Shown one piece after another: positions 48,736 through 60,980 of a stretch of DNA of 64,000 nucleotides. The notes under the pieces are model-generated. The model made no database searches. It was not told the origin of the DNA and saw only the letters and a list, made by a program, of their open reading frames with translations. The DNA comes from Ophiodon elongatus (Eukaryota; Chordata; Actinopteri; Perciformes; Hexagrammidae): contig JACSYO010000469.1 in NCBI GenBank assembly GCA_016806645.1, positions 1,240,001 to 1,304,000 on the forward strand, given 5' to 3'. Every line of letters begins with the position of its first letter. Positions within the stretch are counted from its first letter, which is position 1. Both the position numbers and the translations under genes were made by a program.

Positions 48736-50493
48736 GAGTAAAGCTGGAGTGTGTACAGCTGGTTTTAATATAGGAGAAACTGGCAAATATAAAAATGTTC
48801 AGAAGCAGTGAGGGGAAAAAGGGATTTGGAGCTGAAAGCCATAACAGACAATAACACATCGTATATTATGACCCCCTGATGACTCAGGCATTCACTTACA
48901 TTTCTATAGTCAGTCTATTCTGAGGCCCAGTTTAAACAGAGAGCAGAAGAGCTGTTAAGATTTAAAAGATGATATATATCTGTCAAGTTTACATTCATCC
49001 AATAGCCTTTTTGGCATAGTCATGAATAGATAGAGCCTGAATCATGGAAATCTTAAGGTCACATGGATGAAAAGTGCTGAGGAAGAAAATGTGATCAAAC
49101 TGCAGAACGTTTACTCGAAGACTGAACTTAAGGGTTTAAATATCGTGCAACTTTATACTTTGACTTCATTACATCTCATAAGGAAATATTGAATTTGTTT
49201 TACTCCATTAAATGTATTTATAATCTATTGTAACCAATCTCAGGTTCAGATACATGCTAAACATGTTAAATTCCAATAACATGATTATTGCTAAAGTATT
49301 GATCATTATTGTTATCATTAGTATTAGAAGTTTGCAGCAGTAATGCTGTTTTATGCAACATCTAAATATCTTAAGTATATTTCTAGTAATACTTTTTTGT
49401 TCTTTTGCATAAGTAAAACACTAAATAAAATAATTGTACATATGTTTTTTTTTACAATATGGAATTTTACTTTTACTGAAGTAAAAACTTGATTAACTTA
49501 AATAATTAACCCCTCCTCAGATCAGACCTCATGAGTAGATTTCAACACGAGCACGACTGAAGTACTAATCAACTCGTGTGAAAACACTTGCAGTACTTCT
49601 ACTTGAGCAGGATTCTTTAACTGCTGCCAAGGTGGGAGTTAAGCCCTCCATATCAGGACTATAGGAGGCCGAGCAGACAGCCCCGCGGGGACAGACCGAG
49701 TATCGGTCGGACCGCATTACACCCAAGGAACTGGCTGCACGCGTGTTTTGAGTCACGTCGACCGCAGAAAGCAATTCATCCTGCAGCAGCTCTCGATGTG
49801 GTGGACTTAAGTAGCAAAGATCAACAGATTGCCTCCCTGGACTCTCACTCAAACACCACTTATCACTTCTGGAAGCTCCTGTTTAGACTTTCCAATAAAC
49901 ACGGATGACAAAAAGCAGTTCGGATCAGAGCAAAGGGGGGAAAAGGTGAAGGGATATAGAAGGAGAAGTCATCTCAACACAATAGCAGGTTCTGTAAGTG
50001 CAGTTTGTTGAGGAAGATGTGGGTTGGCTGCACTTTTCCTGAGCTACACTGCCAGTGTCAACTGGAAACCTGGACTTCTTGCAGCTACACGTCAGGAGCA
50101 GATTCCTGAGGCGGACGGGAGGAGAGCTGCTGAAAATCAGCTCTAAAGAAAGTTATGACCCAATTAGAGCGATAGCAGAGCAATGATCATCAAACTGTCT
50201 ACAAATACGCTGAGTCCTTTAGCCTGCACAGCGTTTGAGGTCAGCTGCTTCATGAAGACTCAACTGGTAGATACCAAGAGGTCCTTTTTGAAACAGAAGT
50301 CAAATATTTACTCGTTGTCCTACTTTAACTTGTATCAGTGCATCAGGTAGTCAACATGAAAAGGTATATTCTCCATCGACTCCAAACCATTAGACTTAAA
50401 GAGAGACACCGCCACCTAGAGGAAGATAAGTAAAACTACATTGATAATTAAAGTTGGAAAGGGTATGTACTGATTTCTTACTAATGCTTGACC

Positions 50494-50531
50494 AGAGAGA
50501 GAGAGAGAGAGAGAGCGAGAGCGAGAGCGAG

Positions 50532-50620
<89 letters not shown>
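50494..50620. repeat. (GA)n microsatellite with GCGA block
   Basis: About 127 purine-rich bases. Four GAGAGC-type interruptions occur near 50515-50538. Confidence 0.95.
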
Positions 50621-50622
<2 letters not shown>

Positions 50623-51288
50623 ACCTGGTAATGGGACTGAAATTCCAGTCTCATAAATGTAAATGTTTGCTTGTCTTATAAATCTTCTAAAAATAAATCG
50701 ATTGATAATGAAATAATGTCATTTAGTTGCCATTTCAGAAATAGTAAAAAGAACCAAGAGAAGTTGCCTTATTTAAAGATTTTTTTAATTTATAATACAA
50801 GCTTTTATGTAGACCACATTGCATTTTAGTTTTTACATTTAATCATACTGGGCTAAACTTTATAGCAGTGACATTGATTGACAAAAAACACAAACCAAAG
50901 GACACTCAATGGAAGGAATCAAAAGGTTTCCGACTGTTTCTGAAGAAACCGCAGCCCATCAACACTCCCAGTGCATCGCTTTTTTTTTTGTTTAAAGACC
51001 ACATGCCCTCACCAGTCCTCATACAGTATGCCACGTGCATCACACACCCTCAGACACACCCATACAGACTCACCCACACTAAAATTGAACAAATACCTAT
51101 ACACAAGATAAAAATTGATATATTTAAATTTCAATATTAATGATATTACTGAATTCCACGATAAAAGGCAAACATGAAGTAAAGACGGCATCCAAATGAG
51201 AAGGAGGGGAAATACCACCAAAAGATTTTCCTTATGACTCTTCATCCAAGTGGCAGAAACTCTTCCCTGCCTCGTTCTCAGTGTCCAG

Positions 51289-51330
51289 TGGGGGGGTGGG
51301 GGGTGGGGGGGGGGGGGGTGTAGGGGGGTA
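51289..51330. repeat. G-rich run (C-rich in ubl3 mRNA sense)
   Basis: Runs of six or more G separated by T on the plus strand, including one of about 15. This is strong G-quadruplex potential on the plus strand. Confidence 0.9.
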
Positions 51331-52288
51331 GGTCCCACTGACGACACTCCTCCCTTCCATCTTCAACCGCTTCTTTTGTCTGCGTTTAACTGGCCCACCA
51401 TGTTGGCTCCCGTGATGAGGGAACACCGACAGCCTAGTCAATAAATTCAAAGCCAGAGGTGCGAAAACGACACCTGATGGCACACAAGCAACCCACCGAA
51501 TCCTCCGACTCCATCTTTTACAAGCCGTGAGTCTGTTCCTGTTTCTCATGGACCCGAACGTCCCCTCAGGTGTTTACTCCACGTAATAAAAGTCTTTTCA
51601 CCATTGGTCCATTTCCAGGAACAAACAGGTGTACGGTAATAAAAGAAACGCCACTGGTGCTGATACAGACCGACCGGTTCAGTGAGTGAGAAACAGTCTC
51701 ATGAGGAGGAGGATGGCACATTTTCTACCACGTGGGGAATTCAGCGCTGTTCCTCGGACCAAAAAAATAATAAAAAGAATAGGGGAAAAGATGACGGCGA
51801 AACACAATAAACATTTCTGAATTAACAAACTGGTTAAGTGCAATGAGAGGGTTACCACCATTCAGTAGGGGAACATCCATGTGACTAGTAGGGAAAGGTA
51901 ATAGCCAACACATCCTTTTTTATAGCAACTGTGTCCATGAAGAGAAACGACTTCCCTGTTCTTCTACGTACGACAACTCTTTAAAACTTGTCCAGCAGCA
52001 AACAGGTCCGCGAGGGAGCGCAAGGTAAGTTTAATGTCGTGATCTTTAAATAAAAAGGAACTACAACGGCAAATTCTGCCGACACAGTAAAAGTTTTGGG
52101 GCGAAAAAAGTGAATATATTGGCACAAAAAAAGTCTCAGATTGGACAAGCGTTCAACCAAAGCCGGTGACGGTCCAACCGGACTTCCTGTGATTTATTCT
52201 AAATCCACAGCTGACAGGATGACAGGCAGAAGAGAACACGGTGTATTCATGTATATACGTTTGTGTTATGTTTGTGTTATGTTTGTGT

Positions 52289-52336
52289 TATGTGTGTCTG
52301 TGTGTGTCTGTGTGTGTGTGTGTGTCTGTGTGTGTG
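52289..52336. repeat. (TG)n microsatellite, interrupted
   Basis: TG units with TC interruptions start about 30 bases below the ubl3 stop. Confidence 0.9.
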
Positions 52337-52366
52337 AGGTTGGGGTAGGGGGTTGTTTCTGTTGCT

Positions 52367-55300
52367 TTACAAGAGGAGACAGCAGTTGCTCTCTGTGGTT
52401 TTTTCTCTGTTCCTTTGACCTATAAAGACAGAACAACAGAGACAAGATGTGAGATAAAAAATAAAAAAAAACTGCTGAAACTAGAGAAAAAGCACATATC
52501 CCATGCCAGACATTTTGCGTGGGATGAGGTTGAGGTTAACGGCAGTTGAAGCAAACGCCCACTCCATAATGTATGTGAAAGGTCAAACAAAACGGACCCT
52601 GAAAAAGCAACATTTCAACTACTGCGCTCCGCCTGAGCAGACACATCTCACTGGAAGGGTAACTACACCCTTAAATCCCGCTGGAACCCTCCCTCTCTCG
52701 GCATATTTAACAAAAATGAACACAGGAGTGAGGGAGCGACTGTAGCTCCGCTGTTTTGTCGTCACCCAATCATCTTGTCACGCTCTGAATACAGACGTTA
52801 TCAGTGGGCTCAAGTGTTGCATCTACTACCACTTAGAGGTAATATTCTTGTTCATGTGCAAAGTCGATTTTTCCGCCGGAGTTCGTCAGGAATGCTAATG
52901 CTAGCAGCAGCTATGTGTGAGAGGCACAAAGTGGGGCAGCAGGTGGGACCCTACTCGACCTCGTGTTTGCTTGAAATGTTGCTGTTTAACTGAGCCGCAG
53001 TAACACAACCGTGTCCAAAGTCAGCTTAACCGCTCAGACTTTTTTTTAGGTGAAGTTCGGCCCTATTCTGTGTATATGCAGACCTGGAGCAAAATCCCAA
53101 ACGGTACCTCGTCCTGCATGATAACAACATGATACTGATAATTCTGCCTGCAATTCTACTAAAAATAGGAGACGAAGACAATATGCTCACCATGAGAGTT
53201 GGGCTCTGGAAGAGTCTCTCTGGCAACCAAGTGCATGACGGTTGTTCGGCCCGGTGGCAGCTTCAGAGCTTTAAACAAAGAAATAAACCTCATGAGTCAT
53301 TATTCTTAGCTACATTTTACAATATGGTGCAACCTGCGATAAAAAAAGAGAATTACATGATGGGAAATTAATGTTTGACAAGGTTACTATACATACAAGA
53401 ACAATACTTCAGACAAATTTAGACCGGCAATCTCAGAAGACCGTAAGGTGAAAGGAAATAGCTCGACTCCAATAGCATCTGCAGTTACCATGACAACAGA
53501 TGTGTTCATTTAATCGTATCCTGCATCTGTGATCATGCACGAGGCCATACTGCTGTGCTTGAAGTTCGTGCACCAGTCCATGTGTTTACCAATTGTAAAA
53601 TTAACTCCATTTATTGAATACAATATCTTATTAAATAAAACTGCAGTTGTACCTGTAACTCTTCGTCTCTATTGTTTAGCATGAATATGATACTTTATGA
53701 AACCTCAGCTTAAACCTTACGAGTTGTTTTTGTTAATTTATAGGAGTGTTTTTAGTAAGATAGACGGATAAAGGTGCCTTTGTGAAGAGGTGGTCTTACC
53801 TCCCAGGGTAACGTTGCCATGAAGGAAGCGTCCCTGGAAGATGAGGCGCAGTATACTGGGACTGCTCACCCTCTCCTCCTCCCATCCTGTCGATACGCAG
53901 AGAAACAAGTATTTCACTTATTATGGCCCAACCGATATTGGCTCTCTGAGGCCAATATTGATATATAAAATCTGAAAACAGTATATTGGCCCATTTCATG
54001 AACCAATTTTGGTCAAGCTACTTGGAAAGTGTAGTGAGCTGAGCTCCTAGTTACTCAACATTAAATGAAGCTTCACGACACTGAAGTTAGTCCCCAGAGA
54101 AATGTAGCAAGCTGAGCGACAGCAACGTGGCAAAAGTAGTTATTACAGCACTATTACTATCGGAGGAACAACATCAAGGCCTTTTTATTTTTACATTGAA
54201 CACTTTCAAGTAAAATACTGTCAATATAAAATGTATTATATAAATATACATAGTCCTAATGTGCTGTAAACTAAATAATTTAATAATATGATAGCAATTA
54301 CAATGATTATTCAACTATACACACAACATTTTTAACATCCTTGCATCTTACTACCATAGAACTATCGAGCTGCCTTGCACTAAAGTACATAATACTACAG
54401 TGTCTGAGGCATATTAATATAATTAAACGGTGTATGTTCATGGCCGTATGTGGCGGCCTACAGCCAGGGCGACTGCCTCAGGATCGATTCCCCTCCGTTC
54501 TCCCGCTCTTCCCCCTTTCCATCAAGTAAACACAAGCTTCACTTCCCTGCAGCGGAGACGTCGCAGGCATCAGTCCAAGGTTTGGTACGTGATGTCATAC
54601 GTGCTGCCGTCGGCTACACAAACACGTACGCGTGTGGCGGAGCCGTCACTTACTGATCCGGAGCGGTTTTATTTCAGACCTCTCGGCTTGTGTGGATGTA
54701 CCTCACTACTTGAGCAATAAAAGAGCGAAGCTACTGAAAAGCTATTTGATGAAAAAAAAAAAAAAACAGCAACACTGAAACCACTCTACTATGAAATGTA
54801 GTTAAACTAGTAATAGCTTTACTTGTAGCGTCGTTATAAACACACAACATTAATAGTCTCGATATCACTTCTATTTGTTCGGTTTTAACATTTTGACCAA
54901 GATACTGAGCCAATATTTTCCAGTTTACCAAATCAACTTTAAATCAACTGTAATCGTGACACTGTTTCTAAATGATTTTAAAACTAGTTTGCCATCTCAG
55001 TTTCAACAAGGTTTACATTACAGGTATTCAGTCGTGGCAGGCCACAAAAGGAAACTGACATAGCAAAGGAAATGGAACAATTAACCAGTTAATTATTATT
55101 TTATATCGATATCATACACAATAATATTAGCAATTATTCGCAGACACCGACAATAAATAAGTTTCAGCAAAAACAGACTGAATCTGAAGGACTGCTTAAT
55201 GAAAAGTAATAAAATCTGTGAAATATATACACTGAAACACAAACTCACACAGAAAAATACTGCAAACTGAATCCTTTAGAAACGTACCTGCAGGCCAGTT

Positions 55301-58300
55301 CTCAAACACATGCTTGGCGATGTCTGTGGCCGAGTCATTTGGGGAGAAAGTGAAGTCCTGTGTTTTCCCACTGACCAGGATAAGGCGGAGGTGCACCTAA
55401 AACAAAAAAAACAGCTTAATCCATAGACATTTCGTATAAACCAACCAAAGAAAACCCCAAACAAACTTCCATTAAAGTGCTTCTTAATTAGTCGTGGTGG
55501 AATCCCTCAACTTCCTCTCACCTCCTCAGTCATGAGGTGACCTTCAGAAGGCTGTGAAGAGACGGGCATTCCAGTCTAATTAGATTTATCCACACCAGAT
55601 CTCCACCCTTTGACTGGGCGACTTCATTCACCGAGGGCTTACACTGAAGTGAGCCCCTGTTGCCATAGACGACAACAGATAAGGGTGGGGCTGATGGGGG
55701 AACACTGGCCCTTTAGTTCCAGGGTGCTGCGAGCTCCTCTCCGGGCTGTCGGCCTAATGCGATAACCCCAGGTGTCCCAGACAGCTCTGGGCCATGTTAT
55801 TAAATTTACATGGCCAGTGCGTAGCCCCAAGGGGACTGTGCATATGTGTGGGAGGGTCTTTAACAGTGGGGCTTCCTCTAAACGTTATCCTCTTGGCAAC
55901 TACAAAAGACAATCTGTTAAAAAAAAAAACTAACATCCCTTGAAGACCTAAATATTACACTAACATCAGGAAATCCACATTGTTCTGGTACAAGATTAAA
56001 AAAAATAATCACAAACTTCTTCTGCATGCAAGGCACAAAAACATGTAAGAAATTCCAACACGCTTCGTAGTAGATCTGACACAATTAATTGATTCAATGA
56101 TCTGCTTTTCTTTGTCTTATGTGAAGCTTCTTTCACTACAGAGAAAAAAACTAATATAAAGACGTCCTCACATAAATAATGATAGATTAATTATAGAAAA
56201 TGAATCTATCATTCTTAACAGACAAGTTAATAGATACTCGAAAATAACATCCACTGTGGATGTTGGAGCATCATCAGGTGGGTCACTGATTTCAGGTACT
56301 TCTGGTAAGAATAACGCCCGCACACTGACTCCAAACCACAAATGTATTTAAATAAACATGTTGGACCTTCATCGGGTCAAAATGTCTAAAAATGGACGTC
56401 ACATCCATCCTGTAAATACAGACTATCAACAGGCTGAGAGGCTCTACGATGGCAGCTCTGGCTAAACATCCGGCCGTAGTCATGATAATCATCATTGTTG
56501 AAAGAAAAACAAGACGTATACGTGGGGATTCTGGTTAAACGTGTATTATTGCTGATCATCACGTACAATATCCTTTCATTTCCCTTATACATGAGATTTT
56601 TTTTTATTTTGTCAATTTAAATAAAGTGCGCCCCCTCCCTTCTAATAGATGTCACGCGAACTGTAATAGTGAAGAATTTGCTGTCATAATTTAACATTTA
56701 TATCAATTTGTCCACTTATTCTATACTGTATCTATATTGCGGTCAGCTCATGGCCAGGATTGTAACGTCACTCTGACCTGAATAATTTATACATTTTGGA
56801 CCTTAAGTCGTTTGATTTATGCTGCAGCAAGTCCTTTTCCTTATTAATCCATCATCATCATCTCTAATCAATTATGCCGCTACTCCAAAAAATTACTTTG
56901 GAGAAAAAAAACATCCCATCAACTACTTTCTACTGGGACGTCTCCGCTCAAGAGTCAGAGTTGACGGACGGGATTCATTTCCCCCGACATTTGCCCTTCT
57001 TCAAAAAGGTGGGACGTGATCTTTCTTTGAGTTCACAAATCACAGAAGAGAGAACAAAGAGACTTAACCATGAGATGTGACGTCAGGGGGACCGGGAGGG
57101 ACGACCCCACTCTCTGATCTGTTTACAAATACAATCCTCCCCCGGTGGTCCTCTGCCCTCCCCCCTCTGAACTGAATAACCTCAATGTGAAGTTACATAC
57201 CCATGTTATCATTAACGAGCTTTGTCCCCTTCCCCGTCTCGATCCCTTTCATCCCCAACAAAATAAAAACAACGTCAGATCTGCCTGATTACCCATGGCA
57301 ACATCCGGCAACATCACAAATGTTCTTGAGGTTTTCCAATCCAAAGAAAGACATTAAATCCTTTAAACACTAAGAATTATTCTAAGCTTTATTAGAGCTA
57401 CCAATGGCGTATTCATTCTTGAACTTGGTCAAGTTATCTAAAAACATCAAACATCCTAGATAAAAGATTTTACAACATTTTTATTTAAAGATATTTTAAA
57501 ACAATGTTCTGACAGGATATAATTAAAAACACCCATCACAATATATTTGTTTCTCCAACAGCCCAAAACATGAAAGACTTTCAGTTCAGTTTGTAATTAA
57601 ATAAAAACAGAGAAAAGCAGAAAATCTACACTTTGTGAAGTCCTAACCATCAAAATTCAAATTTTTGCTTTAAAATATTTTTTATTGTTGCAGATAGATT
57701 TTCTGTCACTGGATCAACTGATTATTTGACAATTTCTTTCCAGCACTAAATGTTTCCTTATTACTCACACTAGCACAAAAATAACTGATCGTCTATTTGA
57801 CAAACGGATTGCCATAAACATAAAATTCAGCTGGTTACAGCTTTAAAAATACAAACATTTTCTATTTTTTCTTTGTGAAATATCAATATAAAGTGAATTA
57901 TTGCAGGTGAGAAAGCAAGCGGCCAAATGCCATAATAGAAAATAACAAAATAAAACGTATACGTACAACTTCTATCATTTCTAATCGGTTTCTAAATGAC
58001 CGTTGTCCATTCATAGAGTGGGGGGCTGTGGCCAGGATTTAGTAAGAGGGTACAATCAATTGGCGTCTAAACCTTGAAAGGAAAGTAGGGCAACGTTTTA
58101 ACTGAGATTAGACAGATGGTGCTCACAGGAGCAGCAGTCACTGTCCCAGCTAAGTGTTTGTGGACGTTGGCTAATCCATGACACCCCCTCCTGCCTCGAC
58201 CCCCCAAAACCTAAATTATTTTGACTTTAAGTAAACGTTAATGTATTGATATCATCACAATAATGAAATGCATTGTGTTTGTGTATTGTGCAGCAGCAGG

Positions 58301-58421
58301 AAGTGTGACAGGCTCCAATGCAGAGCACACGTGCCGTCAGCTTAGTGTTGCTGTGGGAACAAGACTCCCCAAAAGCTGTCAGACCCTCACTCACCATGTC
58401 CAGATCCCTCTGAGTGGTCAT
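52367..58421 (-). CDS. ubl3: UBL3, membrane-anchored ubiquitin-like protein
   Basis: Prenylated ubiquitin-like protein of the plasma membrane, known in mammals as a modifier that sorts proteins to small extracellular vesicles. Five coding exons on the minus strand: 58421-58395 (MTTQRDLDM), 55396-55288, 53886-53800, 53268-53191 and 52419-52367. All have proper splice sites and agreeing phases. The total is 117 residues, the same length as human UBL3. Visible blocks: LRLILVSGKT, FSPNDSATDIAKHVFENWP, WEEERVSSPSILRLI, GRFLHGNVTLG, TTVMHLVARETLPEPNS and REKTTESNCC. The protein ends CLLL, a CAAX box whose final Leu predicts geranylgeranylation, with an extra Cys before it. Human UBL3 ends CCVIL. 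The start ATG has G at -3. Teleosts may carry two copies (a and b), and I cannot tell which this is. Confidence 0.93.
53484..53497. promoter_or_regulatory. X-box motif (GTTACCATGACAAC) in ubl3 intron 3
   Basis: An RFX-type inverted motif with a 2-base spacer and one mismatch in the palindrome. Confidence 0.35.
57078..57085. promoter_or_regulatory. Perfect CRE (TGACGTCA) in ubl3 intron 1
   Basis: Palindromic CREB/ATF site in the large intron after the ATG exon. Confidence 0.35.
57540..57750. repeat. Degenerate copy of an abundant teleost interspersed repeat
   Basis: Related to the copies at 23005 and 25709. Includes atgaaagactttcagttcag and ctggatcaactgattatttg. Confidence 0.4.
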
Positions 58422-58668
58422 GGCTCAGCGAGGAGGAAGGCCGTGGACGTGGATCGGAGTGGACAGGGCTGGTGTGCTTCAGCTGCTGGAGACGGGGCGC
58501 GAGCCCTGACACAAACAACAACACAAACAACAACACAGTGAAGCCGCGTCCCACCGCCTGGCACCAGGACGACGCATAACCCACCACCACCCCCCGAGCT
58601 AAAGGTTACAGCTGGTATCACAACACTGTCAGTCAAACGACCACGTGACCGATGAGCTGTCCAAGCAG

Positions 58669-58676
58669 TGACGTCA
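58669..58676. promoter_or_regulatory. Perfect CRE (TGACGTCA) in the ubl3 leader intron
   Basis: TGACGTCA within the intron between the noncoding and ATG exons. An E-box CACGTG is at 58642-58647. Confidence 0.4.
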
Positions 58677-58842
58677 CCAGCTCACCGGGGTTCAGCTAAT
58701 TAAAACAACAAACGTATCTCATCAGGCAGATTAGTAACGTTAGTGAAGTATTTCCACCACTAGACGGTAAGCTAGCGGGCTAACAGATCGAACACCAGCT
58801 AGCCTAGCTAGCTAGCTTCCACACTCGTTGCTAGCTGTGCTG

Positions 58843-58850
58843 TGACGTCA
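58843..58850. promoter_or_regulatory. Second perfect CRE (TGACGTCA) in the ubl3 leader intron
   Basis: A second palindromic CRE 174 bases from the first, beside GCTA repeats (58797-58818). Confidence 0.4.
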
Positions 58851-59049
58851 GTAGTAAAACAGCAGGTGCGTTCATCTCACCTGAGGATAAAAAACACCAA
58901 GTTTCGTGCTGACAGATTCTCGAGAGCTGCGAATCAGAAGGTTCCTGCCGTCGTTAGCATTAGCCACCGTGTTAGCTCGTGCTAATCCTGCTAGCGCTGG
59001 CTAGCTGGCTAACCACAGGTGTAACAGCGGTTTGTGTCCTCGCGCTCAC

Positions 59050-59290
59050 CTGCATCTGACGACTCGGATGAAATGGTGCATTCAGTTGAGTTGACGAATC
59101 AGCGGGAGGCGCGTTGCACGAGCAGAATGTCGAGTGAGGATGGAAATCGTTGACTTCTCCTTCCTCGGGTTGAGGATATCTGACTGTGGTGTCGGTGGCT
59201 AAAGGACGGGAAGACGCCGGAAGTCAGCTGGTTGTAAACACAGAGAACGACCGCAAAGACTTCTGGGAGTTGAAGTCCGTATATTTGTCT
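59050..59290 (-). promoter_or_regulatory. ubl3 promoter and noncoding first exon
   Basis: CpG-rich. A minus-strand ZNF143-like GGACTTCAACTCCCAGAAG spans about 59259-59277. An ETS site CCGGAAGT lies near 59217, and a forkhead element GTAAACA is at 59234-59240. The exon ends at a good donor at 59049. Confidence 0.6.
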
Positions 59291-60864
59291 GCTTTGTTGG
59301 AGCATTAAGAAGATAAATTGTTACCTTATTAAGCTCGCAAGGGGATTTTTTTGCTACATCAGCTTTTAAAGCAATATTAAATATAAAAAATGCACAATCT
59401 ATACAAACATAATAATAATAATAATATTATAATATTAAAATAACTAACTAAACAATAGTGCAAAGATTTAAACAAACAAACAAACAGCATGATTACTAAT
59501 TTGATAGATAGACAATTTAGACACCGGTGTAGTTTGCACAGGATACATTTCAATACAAATGTCATGCTTTAGCAAATAAAACAAAAAGATTCAGAAGGTA
59601 AGAAGACTAATAACAAACTGATTTTGTAAAAGCATTTCCTTTAGTCTTATAAACAAAATCACTATAATAGGCCCCAGTACAAAGCATGAATATTTATTAA
59701 AAATAGTAAAAACTTAAGGTTACTTACTAGCATTTGCTCAGTTGTCATGAAGATCATCAATTTACTATAGAGCATACTTATTATTGAGCATTCTTTACAT
59801 TCTTTCTTAAGATATTCCTTCTCTCAGAAGAGAGACAGTACACACAAAAAGTCAAAAGAGGAACCGTGTGTTTTAATGAATGTTACAATTTAGATTTAAA
59901 CATTTTCCACTTTGTCTTTGGAACTTTTATATATTCTCCTGTGGCTGTACATTTTAAGGACTGCAAGAGAGAAAACTTTAAAATATTGGTGATTCAATTT
60001 TGTAGAGCTCAAAAAGGGGCAAATCTCAGGACATTGGGAACTCAATCTTTATTAAATGTTTTCATTAACATAATTATATCAATGGTATAATTATATCAAT
60101 GGTATAAGGAGAAGAAATGGCATCTTACTAACCAGTTGCCACCCAAATAACAAATTTGAGCACTTTAAATGTATTTAACCGCAATGACAGCTACTGATAA
60201 CCAAAGATGGGATATGGAGGTACAGAAATAACATTTTAGTCATTTATCAGCGACGTGAGAAGGTTTGGTGAAGAAGTCAAGTGGTATTTTTTTTAAATAA
60301 GGCAAATATTGAGACACATAACCTACTCATACAACTGTACAGCCGAACTTACTGATTTGACATATTAATACTTGATGGTGGATTGCAAATCCTATTTAAC
60401 CTTTAATGATATTAAGGGTGACCATAGATTTAGATATGTACATTCACATAAAAAAGAAACAATGCACTGATGTTACATGCTTGATTAAAAGGCTATAAGC
60501 TATCACCCATTTAGTTTTAAAGTAAGAATCTGAAAAACAATGTGTCACAGTAAGGACAATAAATAAGGTGTTTTAATGTTAATCCAGCCACGCAGTAGAG
60601 GAGGATGATGAGTATAGCAAGAACACTTATTAACATTATTATCGTAATAACTATTATTCTCCGTCATTATTAAAACATGTTGTTCTGTAGTTTAGCCTAC
60701 TTGTAGTCCTTCACTAGAGGTCTATCCGAGCTCTAGTGACCGGTAACACCTTCACTGCCCACAGTGCACCTGGGACTCAGCCCACGTTCACACACGGTTA
60801 CATAATGCCCATTACAGGTACATGCGTCCTCCCCTTCGGCTACGCCTGCGCTGTCACACGAGTG
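59291..60864. other. Spacer between ubl3 and foxo4 promoters
   Basis: AT-rich intergenic DNA separating two divergent genes. No exon, tRNA or clear repeat was seen. Confidence 0.55.
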
Positions 60865-60980
60865 ACTCCATTTCCCAGAACTCCCCTCGGCGCATGCGCA
60901 GAACGCGGTGCCTGACAGTGGTAAACAGACGTCAGAAGGGAGTCTTCGCCTCGAGTCAAAACAAAACAAAACAAAACAAG
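60865..60980 (+). promoter_or_regulatory. foxo4 promoter: ZNF143-like, NRF1 and forkhead motifs
   Basis: ACTCCATTTCCCAGAACTCC (60865-60884) resembles the ZNF143 site. GCGCATGCGC (60890-60899) is a perfect NRF1 palindrome. GTAAACA (60921-60927) is the core FOXO/forkhead element. A run of AAAAC units follows (about 60957-60979). The surrounding 60.8-61.5 kb is CpG-rich. Confidence 0.55.

Larger units (their letters stand above)
35451..50780. other. 15-kb gene-poor stretch
   Basis: No exon chain or conserved protein was recognised on either strand. It contains microsatellites, telomere-like repeats, old dispersed repeats, and several moderately GC segments that look unlike repeats and could be conserved noncoding elements (about 38880-39190, 40130-40280, 40980-41140). 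A block at 47150-47600 has the feel of an old transposon, but I could not assign it. Confidence 0.5.
50784..52366 (-). other. ubl3 3' UTR (inferred)
   Basis: About 1.6 kb beyond the ubl3 stop on the minus strand, reaching an ATTAAA (plus-strand TTTAAT at 50784-50789). It contains a G/C run at 51289-51330 and a TG repeat at 52289-52336. No other gene was recognised. Confidence 0.45.
58418..59081 (-). other. Predicted upstream ORF in spliced ubl3 leader, overlapping the start as ATGA
   Basis: The noncoding exon ends at 59050 (CAGATGCAG|GTGAGC). The next exon starts at 58505 after GTTTGTGTCAG. In the joined mRNA an ATG at 59081 opens a 39-codon frame without stops, ending at TGA 58420-58418. 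That TGA overlaps the ubl3 ATG (58421-58419) as ATGA. The upstream ATG has a weak context (T at -3, C at +4). Splice sites are predicted, not proven. Confidence 0.55.
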
